From Nosocomiicoccus ampullae (GTDB lineage: Bacteria; Bacillota; Bacilli; Staphylococcales; Salinicoccaceae), in assembly GCF_019357495.1 (NCBI RefSeq), contig NZ_CP079110.1:248001-312000 (forward strand): a stretch of DNA of 64,000 nucleotides, written 5' to 3'. Each line of letters starts with the position of its first letter. The first letter of the stretch is position 1. Position numbers and translations under genes: made by a program. Below the pieces are notes generated by a model. That model was not told the origin of the DNA. It saw nothing but the letters and a program-made list of their open reading frames with translations, and searched no databases. Below, piece by piece: positions 29,114-42,505 of this stretch.

Positions 29114-29355
29114 AACTGACACTTCTCATGACACCAAATTGTAAATTATGTGACGATGCCAAGTTAAATTTAAAACACGCAATAGAAAGTTTTAGCAATA
29201 TTAACTATGATGAGGTAGATATATCTACAGATGACAGTCTTCTTGAAAAGTATATGATTCGTGTCCCAGTGATTTTACACGAAGACACGATTATTCAAGA
29301 AGGTATTACTGATTTCTTTACGATATACGAGTATATTGAATCGGTTCAGGCGTGA
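29110..29355 (+). CDS. Glutaredoxin-like protein
   Basis: An 81-residue thioredoxin-fold protein with redox motif CKLC at 11-14 (TPNCKLCDDAK) and the conserved Val-Pro turn VPVILHED. This small glutaredoxin-like family (DUF836 type) is often found immediately upstream of cggR-gapA-pgk in Firmicutes; here it is followed directly by pgk. It overlaps the upstream exporter gene by four bases, so it is the last gene of that unit. No partner or substrate is evident. Confidence 0.75.
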   Translation: MKLTLLMTPNCKLCDDAKLNLKHAIESFSNINYDEVDISTDDSLLEKYMIRVPVILHEDTIIQEGITDFFTIYEYIESVQA

Positions 29356-29362
29356 TTATACA

Positions 29363-29399
29363 TGTAACCGTTTAAAATAATTCAAATAAACGATATAAT
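29363..29399 (+). promoter_or_regulatory. pgk promoter with a candidate CcpA (cre) site
   Basis: -35 TTTAAA (29371-29376), 17-bp spacer, -10 TATAAT (29394-29399). Bases 29363-29376 read TGTAACCGTTTAAA, matching the cre consensus TGWAANCGNTNWCA at all but the thirteenth position, and overlapping the -35. CcpA binding is inferred. Confidence 0.5.
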
Positions 29400-29430
29400 T
29401 AAATAAGTGTATATTATTTGGAGGATTATT

Positions 29431-34206
<4,776 letters not shown>

Positions 34207-34211
34207 AGGCA

Positions 34212-34240
34212 TTGAAAAAGTCTTTCATTACTGATATAAT
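34212..34240 (+). promoter_or_regulatory. secG promoter
   Basis: -35 TTGAAA (34212-34217), 17-bp spacer, -10 TATAAT (34235-34240) preceded by TGA. A near-consensus sigma-A promoter. Confidence 0.75.
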
Positions 34241-34272
34241 CAACTACGATATATTAATAGGGGGAACACGCG

Positions 34273-34503
34273 ATGTATACAGCTTTAATTGTATTACTGA
34301 TCATTGTGTGCATTTCACTTATCGCGGTCGTTTTACTCCAGTCAGGTAAGAGTGCTGGACTATCAGGTGCTATAAGTGGTGGTGCAGAACAGCTCTTTGG
34401 TAAACAAAAAGCAAGAGGTATGGATTTATTCCTACACAGAACTACAGTAGTTTTATCTGTATTGTTCTTTTTAATCATGATTTTATTAACATATGTTGGA
34501 TAA
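34273..34503 (+). CDS. secG: Protein translocase subunit SecG
   Basis: A 76-residue membrane protein with two hydrophobic segments (about 2-20 and 54-74) linked by a Gly/Ser-rich loop containing [24 protein letters not shown], the SecG hallmark. It is an accessory subunit of SecYEG that helps SecA-driven export. The ATG has a GGGGG site upstream, and a dedicated promoter and terminator make it monocistronic. The eno-secG-est-rnr-smpB-ssrA order is conserved in staphylococci. Confidence 0.95.
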   Translation: MYTALIVLLIIVCISLIAVVLLQSGKSAGLSGAISGGAEQLFGKQKARGMDLFLHRTTVVLSVLFFLIMILLTYVG

Positions 34504-34509
34504 TCATTG

Positions 34510-34540
34510 AGCCGAAGTGATATTTCACTTCGGCTTTTTT
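34510..34540 (+). terminator. Terminator after secG
   Basis: An 11-bp perfect stem (34510-34520 / 34525-34535), TATT loop and T tract. Confidence 0.93.
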
Positions 34541-34603
34541 ATATTTCACGTTTCTTTATATTCTTTAGTATATCTCGTACAATAGGGATAAGGAGTGGTA
34601 CGA

Positions 34604-35344
34604 ATGAAAGTTAGATTACCTGGAGATTTTTCATTTAGTGAAGGTACTAAAGATTATGCGGTACTTTTACTTCATGGATTTACAGGAAATACATCAGATG
34701 TAAGACAACTCGGTAGATTTTTAGAAAAGAAAGAAATCCCGAGCTATTCATTTAATTATGAGGGACATGCAGAAAAACCTGAGAAAATTTTACAATCGTC
34801 TCCATATGTATGGTACAAGCAAGCATTAGAAAAATATGATGAGCTAAAAGATAAAGGCTATGAAAAAATATATGTCGTTGGCTTATCAATTGGTGGGGTA
34901 CTTGCGTTAAAGTTATCCATTGACCGAGATGTCGAGGCAGTGTCAACAGTATGTTCTCCAATGTTTTTAAAAACTGAAGAAGAGTTACTTAATAACTTTA
35001 AAACATATGCAAGAAATTTTAAAAAACGTTTTGAAGGTAAAGAAGAAGGGGAAATTGAAACAGAGATTGAAAACTACTCGGACTTATCAGTATTTACTGA
35101 CATTAAACGTATTATTGAAAGTACACGTGAACAATTGATAGAAGTAGACTGTCCGATTTTTATAGCTCAAGGTAAAAAAGATAATGTAATCAACCCTAAA
35201 AGTGCGGATATTATCTACGATGAGGTAGATAGTGAAAATAAAGAATTTAAAGTTTATGAAAATTCTGGTCACGTGTTACCAATTGATAATGACAAAGAGG
35301 CGTTTTTTGAGGATTATTACGAATTCTTAAAAGACAATATTTAG
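34604..35344 (+). CDS. est: Carboxylesterase, alpha/beta hydrolase (Est30-like)
   Basis: A 246-residue alpha/beta hydrolase of the size of Geobacillus Est30 (247 residues). The oxyanion-hole segment LLLHGFTGNTSDVRQL is near the N-terminus, the nucleophile Ser lies in VGLSIGGVLAL, the acid Asp in FIAQGKKDNVI and the His in YENSGHVLPID. It hydrolyses short-chain carboxyl esters; the physiological substrate is unknown. The ATG at 34604 is eight bases after AAGGAG, while a GTG at 34595 is within that site. The gene is 12 bases upstream of rnr, so they are co-transcribed. Confidence 0.92.
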   Translation: MKVRLPGDFSFSEGTKDYAVLLLHGFTGNTSDVRQLGRFLEKKEIPSYSFNYEGHAEKPEKILQSSPYVWYKQALEKYDELKDKGYEKIYVVGLSIGGVLALKLSIDRDVEAVSTVCSPMFLKTEEELLNNFKTYARNFKKRFEGKEEGEIETEIENYSDLSVFTDIKRIIESTREQLIEVDCPIFIAQGKKDNVINPKSADIIYDEVDSENKEFKVYENSGHVLPIDNDKEAFFEDYYEFLKDNI

Positions 35345-35356
35345 GAGGATTTATTC

Positions 35357-37654
35357 ATGAGAGATTTTAAAGATGAAGTGTTAGAAATAATTGATCGTGA
35401 TACGTATACACCAATGACAACTGAAGAGTTTGAAAGTGAGCTAGAAATTCACGACGCAGAAGATTTTAAGGCACTGATTAAAGCTTTAGTCTCTCTTGAA
35501 GAATCTGATATTCTGCGTCGTACAAAGAAAAATAAATACGTTAAAGAAATCACGTCTAAAGTTGTCAAAGGGACACTTTCGATGCATAAACGTGGATTCG
35601 CATTTTTACGTCCGGAAGAAGAAGGATTAGAAGATGTATTCATTCCACCTAATGAAATTAACGGAGCGCTTGACGGGGATACGGTTTTATGTACGTTAGA
35701 AGACTCAACACGCGGGGATAGTCATGAAGGACGCGTTGTAAAAATCATTGAACATAACGTCACTAAACTCGTCGGTAAATACGAGGGGTCTAAAGGATTT
35801 GGGTTCGTTGTACCAGACTCACTCACATATAATACGGATATTTTTATACCAAGTGGTCAAAACTTAGGTGCAGTGTCTGGCCATAAAGTACTCGTAGAAA
35901 TTACGAAGTTCCCAAATAATAGTAACGAGAATCCAGAAGGGTTTATTACTAAAATACTCGGACACGAAAACGACCCAGGCGTCGACATATTATCTATTGT
36001 ATATGGACACGGAATTGAAATTGAATTTCCTGAAGAAGTATTAGAACAAGTTGAAAATATTCCAGACGAGGTACTCGACGAAGAAAAAGAAGGACGCGTT
36101 GATTTAACTGATAAAAAGACAATTACAATCGACGGCGAAGATGCGAAAGACTTAGACGATGCGATTTCAGTTGAAAAGTTAAACAACGGGAATTATGAAC
36201 TAACAGTAAGTATCGCAGACGTCTCACATTACGTCGAAGAAGGTACACCTTTAGACGAAGAAGCATATGAACGCGGAACTTCTGTTTATCTTGTTGACCG
36301 AGTAATCCCGATGCTTCCTCATAAGTTATCTAATGGCATTTGTTCGTTAAATGAAGGTGTCGACCGACTTGCGATGACATGCCAAATGGAAATTGATAGA
36401 AGCGGTACAGTCGTCAACCATAAAATCTTTGAAAGTGTTATTAATTCAGATAAGCGTACAACGTACACAGCAGTCAATAAAATTTTAGAAGAAGATGATG
36501 AGAACACAAAAGCTGAACTTGGCGATGTAGCAGAAATGATTCAGCATGCTGGAGATTTAGCCAAAATATTACGACGTAAACGTGATAATCGCGGCGCGTT
36601 AGACTTTGACTTTAACGAAGCACAAATTTTAGTAAAGTCTGACGGTACACCAGAAGATATCGTACTTCGTAACCGCGGTGCAGGTGAGAAACTGATTGAA
36701 GAGTTTATGCTTGCAGCAAACGAAACAGTCGCAGAGAATTTTCACTGGTTAGATTTACCGTTTATTTATCGTATTCACGAGGACCCTAAAGAAGATAAAT
36801 TACGTCAATTTTTTGAGATTTTAACAAGCTTTGGGATTTTCGTAAAAGGTAAAGGTAACAAAATTCACCCACATGCATTACAAGAAATTTTAGATGAGGT
36901 GAAAGATACACCTGAAGATACAGTGATTTCGATGATGATGTTACGCTCAATGCAACAGGCAAAATACTCATATCAATCGCTTGGACACTTCGGGTTATCG
37001 ACTGAATTTTATACGCACTTTACAGCACCGATTCGTAGATATCCTGATTTAATGGTACACCGACTTATTCGCACGTACTTAATCGAGAAAGATACAAGTC
37101 ATCAAACGATTAATAAATACAAAGAAGAATTACCAGAAATCGCATCACATACTTCAGAAAGAGAACGCCGCGCAGTCGATGCTGAAAGAGATACAAATGA
37201 TCTTAAAAAAGCAGAATATATGCAAAAGCATATCGGTGAACGATTTGAAGGTGTGATTTCAGGTGTCATGAATTTCGGTATGTTCGTTGAACTTCCGAAT
37301 ACTGTAGAAGGACTTGTTCATATGAATAATCTCGGTGATGATTATTATAACTACAACGAACGAATGATGGCACTGATCGGTGAACGTACAGGTAAAGTGT
37401 TTAGAATGGGTGACAAAGTAGAGATCGAAGTACAAAACGTCAATATTATTGAGCGTTTAATCGATTTTACAATCGTAGGAATTACACCACGAAAAAAAGT
37501 AAAAGAAGAGAAAAAAGATCAGCAAAAGCCAAAATATATTGACTCTAAAGCTCGAAAGAAAGATAGAGTGAGAGATCGAACGAAAAAACCAAAAGGTAAG
37601 GGGAAACAGCCGTTTTATAAAAGCGCACCAAAAAGAAAGAGAAAAAGGAAGTAA
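35357..37654 (+). CDS. rnr: Ribonuclease R
   Basis: A 765-residue 3'-5' exoribonuclease. The order is an N-terminal winged helix (about 1-65), two cold-shock domains, the RNB catalytic domain with [15 protein letters not shown] (metal-binding Asp residues) and RYPDLMVHR, an S1 domain ([25 protein letters not shown]) and a Lys/Arg-rich tail of about 55 residues. It degrades structured RNA and, with SmpB-tmRNA, mRNAs on stalled ribosomes. It sits directly upstream of smpB and ssrA, which fits that task. Confidence 0.97.
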   Translation: MRDFKDEVLEIIDRDTYTPMTTEEFESELEIHDAEDFKALIKALVSLEESDILRRTKKNKYVKEITSKVVKGTLSMHKRGFAFLRPEEEGLEDVFIPPNEINGALDGDTVLCTLEDSTRGDSHEGRVVKIIEHNVTKLVGKYEGSKGFGFVVPDSLTYNTDIFIPSGQNLGAVSGHKVLVEITKFPNNSNENPEGFITKILGHENDPGVDILSIVYGHGIEIEFPEEVLEQVENIPDEVLDEEKEGRVDLTDKKTITIDGEDAKDLDDAISVEKLNNGNYELTVSIADVSHYVEEGTPLDEEAYERGTSVYLVDRVIPMLPHKLSNGICSLNEGVDRLAMTCQMEIDRSGTVVNHKIFESVINSDKRTTYTAVNKILEEDDENTKAELGDVAEMIQHAGDLAKILRRKRDNRGALDFDFNEAQILVKSDGTPEDIVLRNRGAGEKLIEEFMLAANETVAENFHWLDLPFIYRIHEDPKEDKLRQFFEILTSFGIFVKGKGNKIHPHALQEILDEVKDTPEDTVISMMMLRSMQQAKYSYQSLGHFGLSTEFYTHFTAPIRRYPDLMVHRLIRTYLIEKDTSHQTINKYKEELPEIASHTSERERRAVDAERDTNDLKKAEYMQKHIGERFEGVISGVMNFGMFVELPNTVEGLVHMNNLGDDYYNYNERMMALIGERTGKVFRMGDKVEIEVQNVNIIERLIDFTIVGITPRKKVKEEKKDQQKPKYIDSKARKKDRVRDRTKKPKGKGKQPFYKSAPKRKRKRK

Positions 37655-37659
37655 ATGAT

Positions 37660-38124
37660 ATGAAAAAGCATCACGGAAAAGTACTTGCACAAAATAGAAA
37701 AGCGAGTCATGATTATATCATCGAAGATACAATTGAAGCGGGTCTAGTGTTAAAAGGTACTGAAATAAAATCTATTCGAAAAGGTTCTGTCAGCTTACAA
37801 GATGCCTTTTGTCGTGATTTTAAAGGTGAAATGTTCGTATATAATATGCACGTTGCACCATATGAAGAAGGTAACCAATTTAACCATGATCCGCTTCGAC
37901 AACGAAAGTTATTATTACACAAAAACCAAATTGACCGACTCATCGGTTATTTGCATAATCCAGGCCATGCACTCATCCCACTTAGACTCTACATTAAAAA
38001 CGGTGTATGTAAAATGCTTATCGGATACGCAAAAGGTAAGAAAAAGTATGATAAACGTCACGACTTAAAACAAAAACAAATGAAGCGAGACATTGACCGC
38101 GCGTTAAAAGAAAGAAATAGGTAA
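37660..38124 (+). CDS. smpB: SsrA-binding protein
   Basis: A 154-residue SmpB. The OB-fold core starts [32 protein letters not shown] and the basic C-terminal tail ([25 protein letters not shown]) enters the mRNA channel. SmpB carries tmRNA into stalled ribosomes for trans-translation. It begins five bases after rnr, and ssrA follows 48 bases downstream under its own promoter. Confidence 0.97.
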   Translation: MKKHHGKVLAQNRKASHDYIIEDTIEAGLVLKGTEIKSIRKGSVSLQDAFCRDFKGEMFVYNMHVAPYEEGNQFNHDPLRQRKLLLHKNQIDRLIGYLHNPGHALIPLRLYIKNGVCKMLIGYAKGKKKYDKRHDLKQKQMKRDIDRALKERNR

Positions 38125-38125
38125 G

Positions 38126-38154
38126 TTGAAAAAATAACTTAAAAATGTTATAAT
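38126..38154 (+). promoter_or_regulatory. ssrA promoter
   Basis: -35 TTGAAA (38126-38131), 17-bp spacer, -10 TATAAT (38149-38154) with TGT in front. It starts two bases after the smpB stop codon. Confidence 0.75.
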
Positions 38155-38172
38155 ATTATGTGTTAAAAATCC

Positions 38173-38525
38173 GGGGACGTTCTGGATTCGACAGGGGTTA
38201 TTGAGCACTTTAAGCGTGTCGGAGGTTTCGGCTCCGTTACAAACGATACTCAGTTATAATAACTGGCAACAATAATAATTTAGTAGCTGCATAATTTCAG
38301 CTACATCATCTCGTACGTTTTCTTGCGACCTACTGAGATGATTCAACTTTAGCAAGATATACTAGAAGTCTTCCGTCTGTAGACTTCTAGAAGAACTTAA
38401 TCAGACTAGCATGAATTGTGGAACGTTCTCTTCCGGCGTTCATGCGAAATATTAATTGAGAACTACACACGTAGAAAGAAGTGTAGCAAGATCCTTGGAC
38501 GCGGGTTCAACTCCCGCCGTCTCCA
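38173..38525 (+). ncRNA. ssrA: Transfer-messenger RNA
   Basis: A one-piece tmRNA of 353 nt. The 5' end GGGGACG pairs with CGTCTCC near the 3' end to form the tRNA-like acceptor stem, followed by A38525; CCA is not encoded. The 5' part carries the conserved TTCTGGATTCGACAGGGG, and the 3' T-arm is GCGGGTTCAACTCCCGC. The tag frame starts at GGC 38265 and stops at TAA 38292-38294, encoding GNNNNLVAA, so with the alanine from the RNA the tag is AGNNNNLVAA. The C-terminal AA is what ClpXP recognises. The tag is Asn-rich like the S. aureus one but shorter. Confidence 0.95.
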
Positions 38526-38580
38526 TATAAAAATACATCCAAACAGTAGTTGGATGTTTGTGTTTATTTATGAAACTCAA

Positions 38581-38620
38581 AAGAAGTATCAACTTTAATT
38601 AAGTTGTTACTTCTTTTTTT
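38581..38620 (+). terminator. Terminator downstream of ssrA
   Basis: A 14-bp stem with one mismatch (38581-38595 / 38601-38615), TAATT loop and T tract. A weaker hairpin (38535-38542 / 38550-38557) lies just after the tmRNA. Confidence 0.85.
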
Positions 38621-38662
38621 GTTTAGCCAAATAAAAAATGAAATTCTTCCAATTACGCTTTC

Positions 38663-39217
38663 CTACTTCACATACGTCATATGATAATATTCTTGCCCAT
38701 ACAATTCGAGAAGTTCGTCTTTTTTAAACCCAAGCTTAAGATAGAGGCTTAAAGCCTTCTCATTCTCTACCTCACAAATTAGTCCAAAAGGACGTGCTTC
38801 TTCACTATCTAGTAAATACTTCAATAACTTAGTCGCAATACCTTGTCCGCGGTACTCACTAAACGTCGCCACGCTATCTATGTACATTTCATTGTCACGT
38901 GCTTCTCTCAATTCAAGTGGTGGACTATATGGATGAAATTTCTTGTCCAGTCCAAGTTTCTCCCAGACGTGTTTAAATTCGTGTTCGGTATGGCCGGGAT
39001 AGCTCAGAACGAATCCTGCAACATCTCCATCTACCTCATACACGTGAATGGTTCTTTTTGAGTTTCGAAAGTCTTCGTCACTGAGACACATTTCAAACGC
39101 TTCGAGTACAGTTTCTTTATCAAATTTCTCAATTATTTCAAGATCCATACCTTCCCAAATGATATAAACCAGCTCAGCGACTTTTCTGTTATCTTTCTGT
39201 TCCTTTTTACGGATCAC
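38663..39217 (-). CDS. GNAT family N-acetyltransferase
   Basis: A 184-residue acetyltransferase. The acetyl-CoA pyrophosphate loop is RGQGIATK at 123-130, preceded by the strand MYIDSVATFSEYRG and followed by ICEVENEKALSLYLKLGFKK, the classical GNAT C-terminal part. The substrate is unknown. The start is a GTG at 39217 with AGGAGAGG five bases upstream on the minus strand. It is transcribed toward ssrA and is probably monocistronic. Confidence 0.85.
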   Translation of the reverse strand: MIRKKEQKDNRKVAELVYIIWEGMDLEIIEKFDKETVLEAFEMCLSDEDFRNSKRTIHVYEVDGDVAGFVLSYPGHTEHEFKHVWEKLGLDKKFHPYSPPLELREARDNEMYIDSVATFSEYRGQGIATKLLKYLLDSEEARPFGLICEVENEKALSLYLKLGFKKDELLELYGQEYYHMTYVK

Positions 39218-39539
39218 AAAAACCTCTCCTTTTTCTTATATTTCTATCGTAACAAACAAGTGGCTTTTCGAGAATCATAAAAACTCCTACATAATTGCTA
39301 TAGAAGGATGTGTCTATTATTGTAAATAATTTCTGGCTTCTGGTGGTTGAATCTTTTCTTTATCTTTAAATACACGCATTTTTCCACCTGAAATTTCATT
39401 TATCTATCATAAAAATAAAATGTAGTATTATAATTCAAAATTAGTTTTATCAGGGCTTTTTTGATTCGAGAAATTGTTAATAGAGTGATGTTGAATGATG
39501 ATAGAATACGGTAATCAGATTAAGAAGGATAGGTATTAA
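39218..39539. other. Intergenic region between GNAT and VOC genes
   Basis: A 322-bp AT-rich gap between divergent genes. It holds the GNAT ribosome site at its left edge, a candidate extended -10 (TGA-TAGAAT, 39499-39507) for the VOC gene at its right edge, and on the minus strand a 20-codon open frame (39379 down to 39317) with an AGGTGG site. No tRNA, repeat or other clear feature is visible. Confidence 0.5.
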
Positions 39540-40310
39540 ATGAATTTCCATAATGACAATCCACAAGTAACTAACATTACATTAAACATTCAAGATTTAA
39601 GTAAAATGAAAGATTTTTATATAAATATTTTAGGCATGAAATTAATTGAAGAAAGTGAAGCAGGTTTCGTTGCTGGTTTTGAAGGTAGTACGCACACATT
39701 CACTTTTGAAGTATTAGAAAAAGGTAGAGTAGCAGAACAAAGTGAAGCTGGATTATTCCATATCGCAATTTTACTTCCAACTCGAAGTGACCTTGGTCGT
39801 TTTATTAAATACATGTTTGGTAGACAGATCCCTCTATCAGGGGGAGATCACTTAGTGAGTGAAGCAACGTATCTTGTTGACCCTGAAGGAAACGGTATTG
39901 AAGTATATGTGGATAGAGATCCAGATACATGGTCTTGGTCCAATGGACAAGTGGTAATGGATACTCTAGCTTTAGACTTTGCTAGTATTGTTGAATCAAG
40001 TCGTAATACAGAGTGGTCAGGTATGCCAGAAGGTACGATTATTGGACACTTGCACCTGAAAGGTGGCGTGGAGATTGACCCAGATTTCTATGATAACTAC
40101 GGATTTGAAATCGCGACTAAAGTCATGAGCGCATATTTCTTAGCTTCAAATAAATATCACCACCACATTGCAGTGAACAAGTGGCACAGTAACAAAGCAA
40201 GAATCGATGCAATGAACACATACGGCTTAAAAGCATTTAACATTTTAATGCCAGACGCTGCGAGCGAAACAGTAGAAACACCAGAAGGTATTAAAATGGT
40301 CGTAAACTAA
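39540..40310 (+). CDS. VOC family protein, CatE-like (two glyoxalase-fold modules)
   Basis: A 256-residue protein with two vicinal-oxygen-chelate modules. Module one runs from NITLNIQDLSKMKDFYINILGMKLIEE to YLVDPEGNGIEVYVDRDPDTW; module two contains GTIIGHLHLKG (candidate metal ligand His170) and NKYHHHIAVNKWHS (His207-209), as in the CatE/YfiE branch of extradiol dioxygenases. The C-terminal segment ends TPEGIKMVVN and lacks the Glu normally expected as the third ligand, and the protein is shorter than B. subtilis CatE, so dioxygenase activity is uncertain. Confidence 0.72.
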   Translation: MNFHNDNPQVTNITLNIQDLSKMKDFYINILGMKLIEESEAGFVAGFEGSTHTFTFEVLEKGRVAEQSEAGLFHIAILLPTRSDLGRFIKYMFGRQIPLSGGDHLVSEATYLVDPEGNGIEVYVDRDPDTWSWSNGQVVMDTLALDFASIVESSRNTEWSGMPEGTIIGHLHLKGGVEIDPDFYDNYGFEIATKVMSAYFLASNKYHHHIAVNKWHSNKARIDAMNTYGLKAFNILMPDAASETVETPEGIKMVVN

Positions 40311-40377
40311 ATAAACGATAAACCATGTGTTTATCTTTTGAAATAAAAAAATAGTTCCCCCTCAAGTCACAATGAAA

Positions 40378-40415
40378 AAACAAGGAATGTCTCTTTTATG
40401 AGGCATTCCTTGTTT
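40378..40415. terminator. Bidirectional terminator between convergent genes
   Basis: A 12-bp perfect outer stem (40378-40389 / 40404-40415), with a short inner CTC/GAG pairing and A/T tracts on both sides. Confidence 0.85.
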
Positions 40416-40458
40416 ATTTTCGTTCAAAATTTAAAATATTTTCTATTAATTATTTATA

Positions 40459-41475
40459 TTATTCTAAATTCCGTCTTACTTCTTTATTTAATTCATCAAA
40501 TTTTTCATTGTGGCTGGATACGATAGCTCCGTCTAGTTCTTCTTTATCGATATAATGCTTCGCGAAATTTACTGCTTCACTTGCTTCCGGATATCCCGTA
40601 GCGATTAGATGTACGCGGTTGTCGTAGTGGACTTGGTCACCGATTGCATATAGTCCATCCACACCTGTTTTCACTCTTTCCTCGGTTAAAATTTGATTAT
40701 ATTCGTTCATTTTTACGTCATCTTTTAATGATTCTAATAAGGCGCTATCTGATTTGTATCCGTGATTTACAAATACGATATCGACATCAATTTCTTCACC
40801 ACCTGATAAAACAACGCGTTCGATCATAGTGCCATCTTTGTTTGAACGGAGTTCTTCAATCGTACGTTGCTTAATAATATGGACATCTTTCTTCTCTAAC
40901 TCTTTAATTGTCGCTTCGTATCCTTTAAGTTCATCTTTTCTACACACGAGTGTGACGTCTGCAATACCATCTGCAAGATGTACGGCCCAGTCGAGCGCGG
41001 AGTTTCCACCACCGGAGATTAACACATGCTTATCTTTATAATGTTTGGTTTCTTCTATATAGTAGTGTAGATTGTCATACTCAAAGTCTTCTGCACCTGG
41101 TAAATTAAGCTTTACCGGACTAAAAACACCAACTCCAGTCGCTAAAATTACCGTATTCGCGTAGTGTGTGTGTTTTGTTGTTTCTACTTTAAACAGGTCT
41201 TTTTCTTTTTTTATACGCATCACGGATTCATTCAAATGAACGGTTGGATTAAATGTGAGTCCTTGCTTCACCATGGATTCGCGAATATTTGCAGCAGTAT
41301 TTGCTTCGACTCCGCCGATATCCCACACAATCTTATCTAAATAGAACTTCAGCTTTCCTCCAAGTCGGTCCTGATGTTCTATAATTGTTACGTCTAATCC
41401 TCGTAGCCCTGCATAAAATGCTGCGAATAGTCCCGATGGCCCCCCACCTACAATCAGACAATCCGTATTGTTCAT
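40459..41475 (-). CDS. NAD(P)/FAD-dependent oxidoreductase, YumC/IruO-like
   Basis: A 338-residue flavoprotein of the thioredoxin-reductase-like ferredoxin-NADP reductase type. The FAD site is VGGGPSGLFAAFYAGLRG, the NADPH site ISGGGNSALDWAVHLADG, and the second FAD motif VDGLYAIGDQVHY. It has no CxxC redox pair, so it does not reduce thioredoxin. Candidates are ferredoxin/flavodoxin-NADP reductase (YumC, about 332 residues) or the staphylococcal ferric-siderophore reductase IruO. It is divergent from a siderophore importer, with a Fur box between them, which favours a role in iron release. Start ATG has only a weak GAGG site. Confidence 0.82.
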   Translation of the reverse strand: MNNTDCLIVGGGPSGLFAAFYAGLRGLDVTIIEHQDRLGGKLKFYLDKIVWDIGGVEANTAANIRESMVKQGLTFNPTVHLNESVMRIKKEKDLFKVETTKHTHYANTVILATGVGVFSPVKLNLPGAEDFEYDNLHYYIEETKHYKDKHVLISGGGNSALDWAVHLADGIADVTLVCRKDELKGYEATIKELEKKDVHIIKQRTIEELRSNKDGTMIERVVLSGGEEIDVDIVFVNHGYKSDSALLESLKDDVKMNEYNQILTEERVKTGVDGLYAIGDQVHYDNRVHLIATGYPEASEAVNFAKHYIDKEELDGAIVSSHNEKFDELNKEVRRNLE

Positions 41476-41494
41476 ATTTTTGCCTCATTTCTAT

Positions 41495-41544
41495 TGTACA
41501 TTTATTATTATTCATATTATAATCTAATTGAGAATTATTCTCAA
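41495..41544 (+). promoter_or_regulatory. Fur-controlled promoter of the siderophore importer
   Basis: -35 TGTACA (41495-41500), 17-bp spacer, -10 TATAAT (41518-41523). The perfect palindrome TTGAGAATTATTCTCAA (41528-41544) follows directly and matches the 7-1-7 Fur box seen in staphylococci (TGAGAAT-N-ATTCTCA). Fur bound with Fe(II) would cover the transcription start. Confidence 0.85.
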
Positions 41545-41565
41545 ATAGAGAAAAGGAGAAAATTA

Positions 41566-42486
41566 ATGAAGCGTATTTTATTTTTATTCAGTTTAATTTT
41601 TGTCGTACTACTTGCGGCATGTTCTGGTGAGGACAACACAGACAAAACAGCGAAGGATGAAACACCTGAAACTGTAAAATATGCTACTGACGATGGTGAG
41701 GAAATCGATATACCAAAAGATCCAAAGCGTATTGTTGTGATGGGTTCTGGTTACTTCGGAAACTTAAAACAACTTGATGCAAATATCGTTGGTGTACACA
41801 ATTTAGTTCAAGACTCAGAAGTTCTGAGTAAAGAAGTTGGAGATATTGAATTAATCGAAGAAGGAAATATTGAACAAGTCTTAAATTTAGACCCTGATTT
41901 AATTATCACTTATAGCACAGATGAGAATATTAATGAGTTAAAAGAAGTAGCCCCTACAATTGGGTTTGATTATGAAAAATGGAATTATTTAGATGTTCAT
42001 AAAGAACTTGGCAAGATTATAGGTAAAGAAGACCAAGCAAACAAGTGGGTTGCAGATTTCGAAACAAAACTTGATGAAAATAAAAAGAAGGTGCAAGACA
42101 AGCTTGGCACAGATACAAGTGTTTCTGTTGCGGAGGGATTTTCTAAAGATATTTATGTCTATGGTACAAACTGGGGACGTGGAACAGAGATTATCTATCA
42201 AGGGTTAGAAATGAAAGTGCCTGAAACAATCGAGGAAGATGTTGTGGAAACTGGTTGGAAAAAGATTTCAGCTGAAAAAGTTGCGAAGTATTCTGGGGAC
42301 TTTATCTTTTTAGGTGATGGAGATCCAACAACAAATAAAGCAATCGAATCAACGAGTGTATGGAAAAACTTAGATGCAGTGAAAAATGACCGAGTGGTTG
42401 AGTTTGATTCAAGTACATTTTGGTTCAACGACCCACTGTCACTAGAATATCAACTTGAATTTATTGTAGAGCAATTAACGAAATAA
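41566..42486 (+). CDS. Iron-siderophore ABC transporter substrate-binding lipoprotein
   Basis: A 306-residue lipoprotein with lipobox LLAAC (Cys19), an acidic linker and a FecB-like periplasmic-binding fold (PKRIVVMGSGYFGNLKQL, LNLDPDLIITYS, SVWKNLDAVKNDRVVEFDSSTFWFNDP). It captures a ferric siderophore and delivers it to the downstream permease pair. The ATG at 41566 follows AAAGGAG and lies after the Fur box; upstream in-frame codons are in the promoter. First gene of a four-gene operon (binding protein, ATPase, two permeases). The siderophore cannot be identified. Confidence 0.92.
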   Translation: MKRILFLFSLIFVVLLAACSGEDNTDKTAKDETPETVKYATDDGEEIDIPKDPKRIVVMGSGYFGNLKQLDANIVGVHNLVQDSEVLSKEVGDIELIEEGNIEQVLNLDPDLIITYSTDENINELKEVAPTIGFDYEKWNYLDVHKELGKIIGKEDQANKWVADFETKLDENKKKVQDKLGTDTSVSVAEGFSKDIYVYGTNWGRGTEIIYQGLEMKVPETIEEDVVETGWKKISAEKVAKYSGDFIFLGDGDPTTNKAIESTSVWKNLDAVKNDRVVEFDSSTFWFNDPLSLEYQLEFIVEQLTK

Positions 42487-42505
42487 GCATTTGGAAGTGG
42501 TTTTT

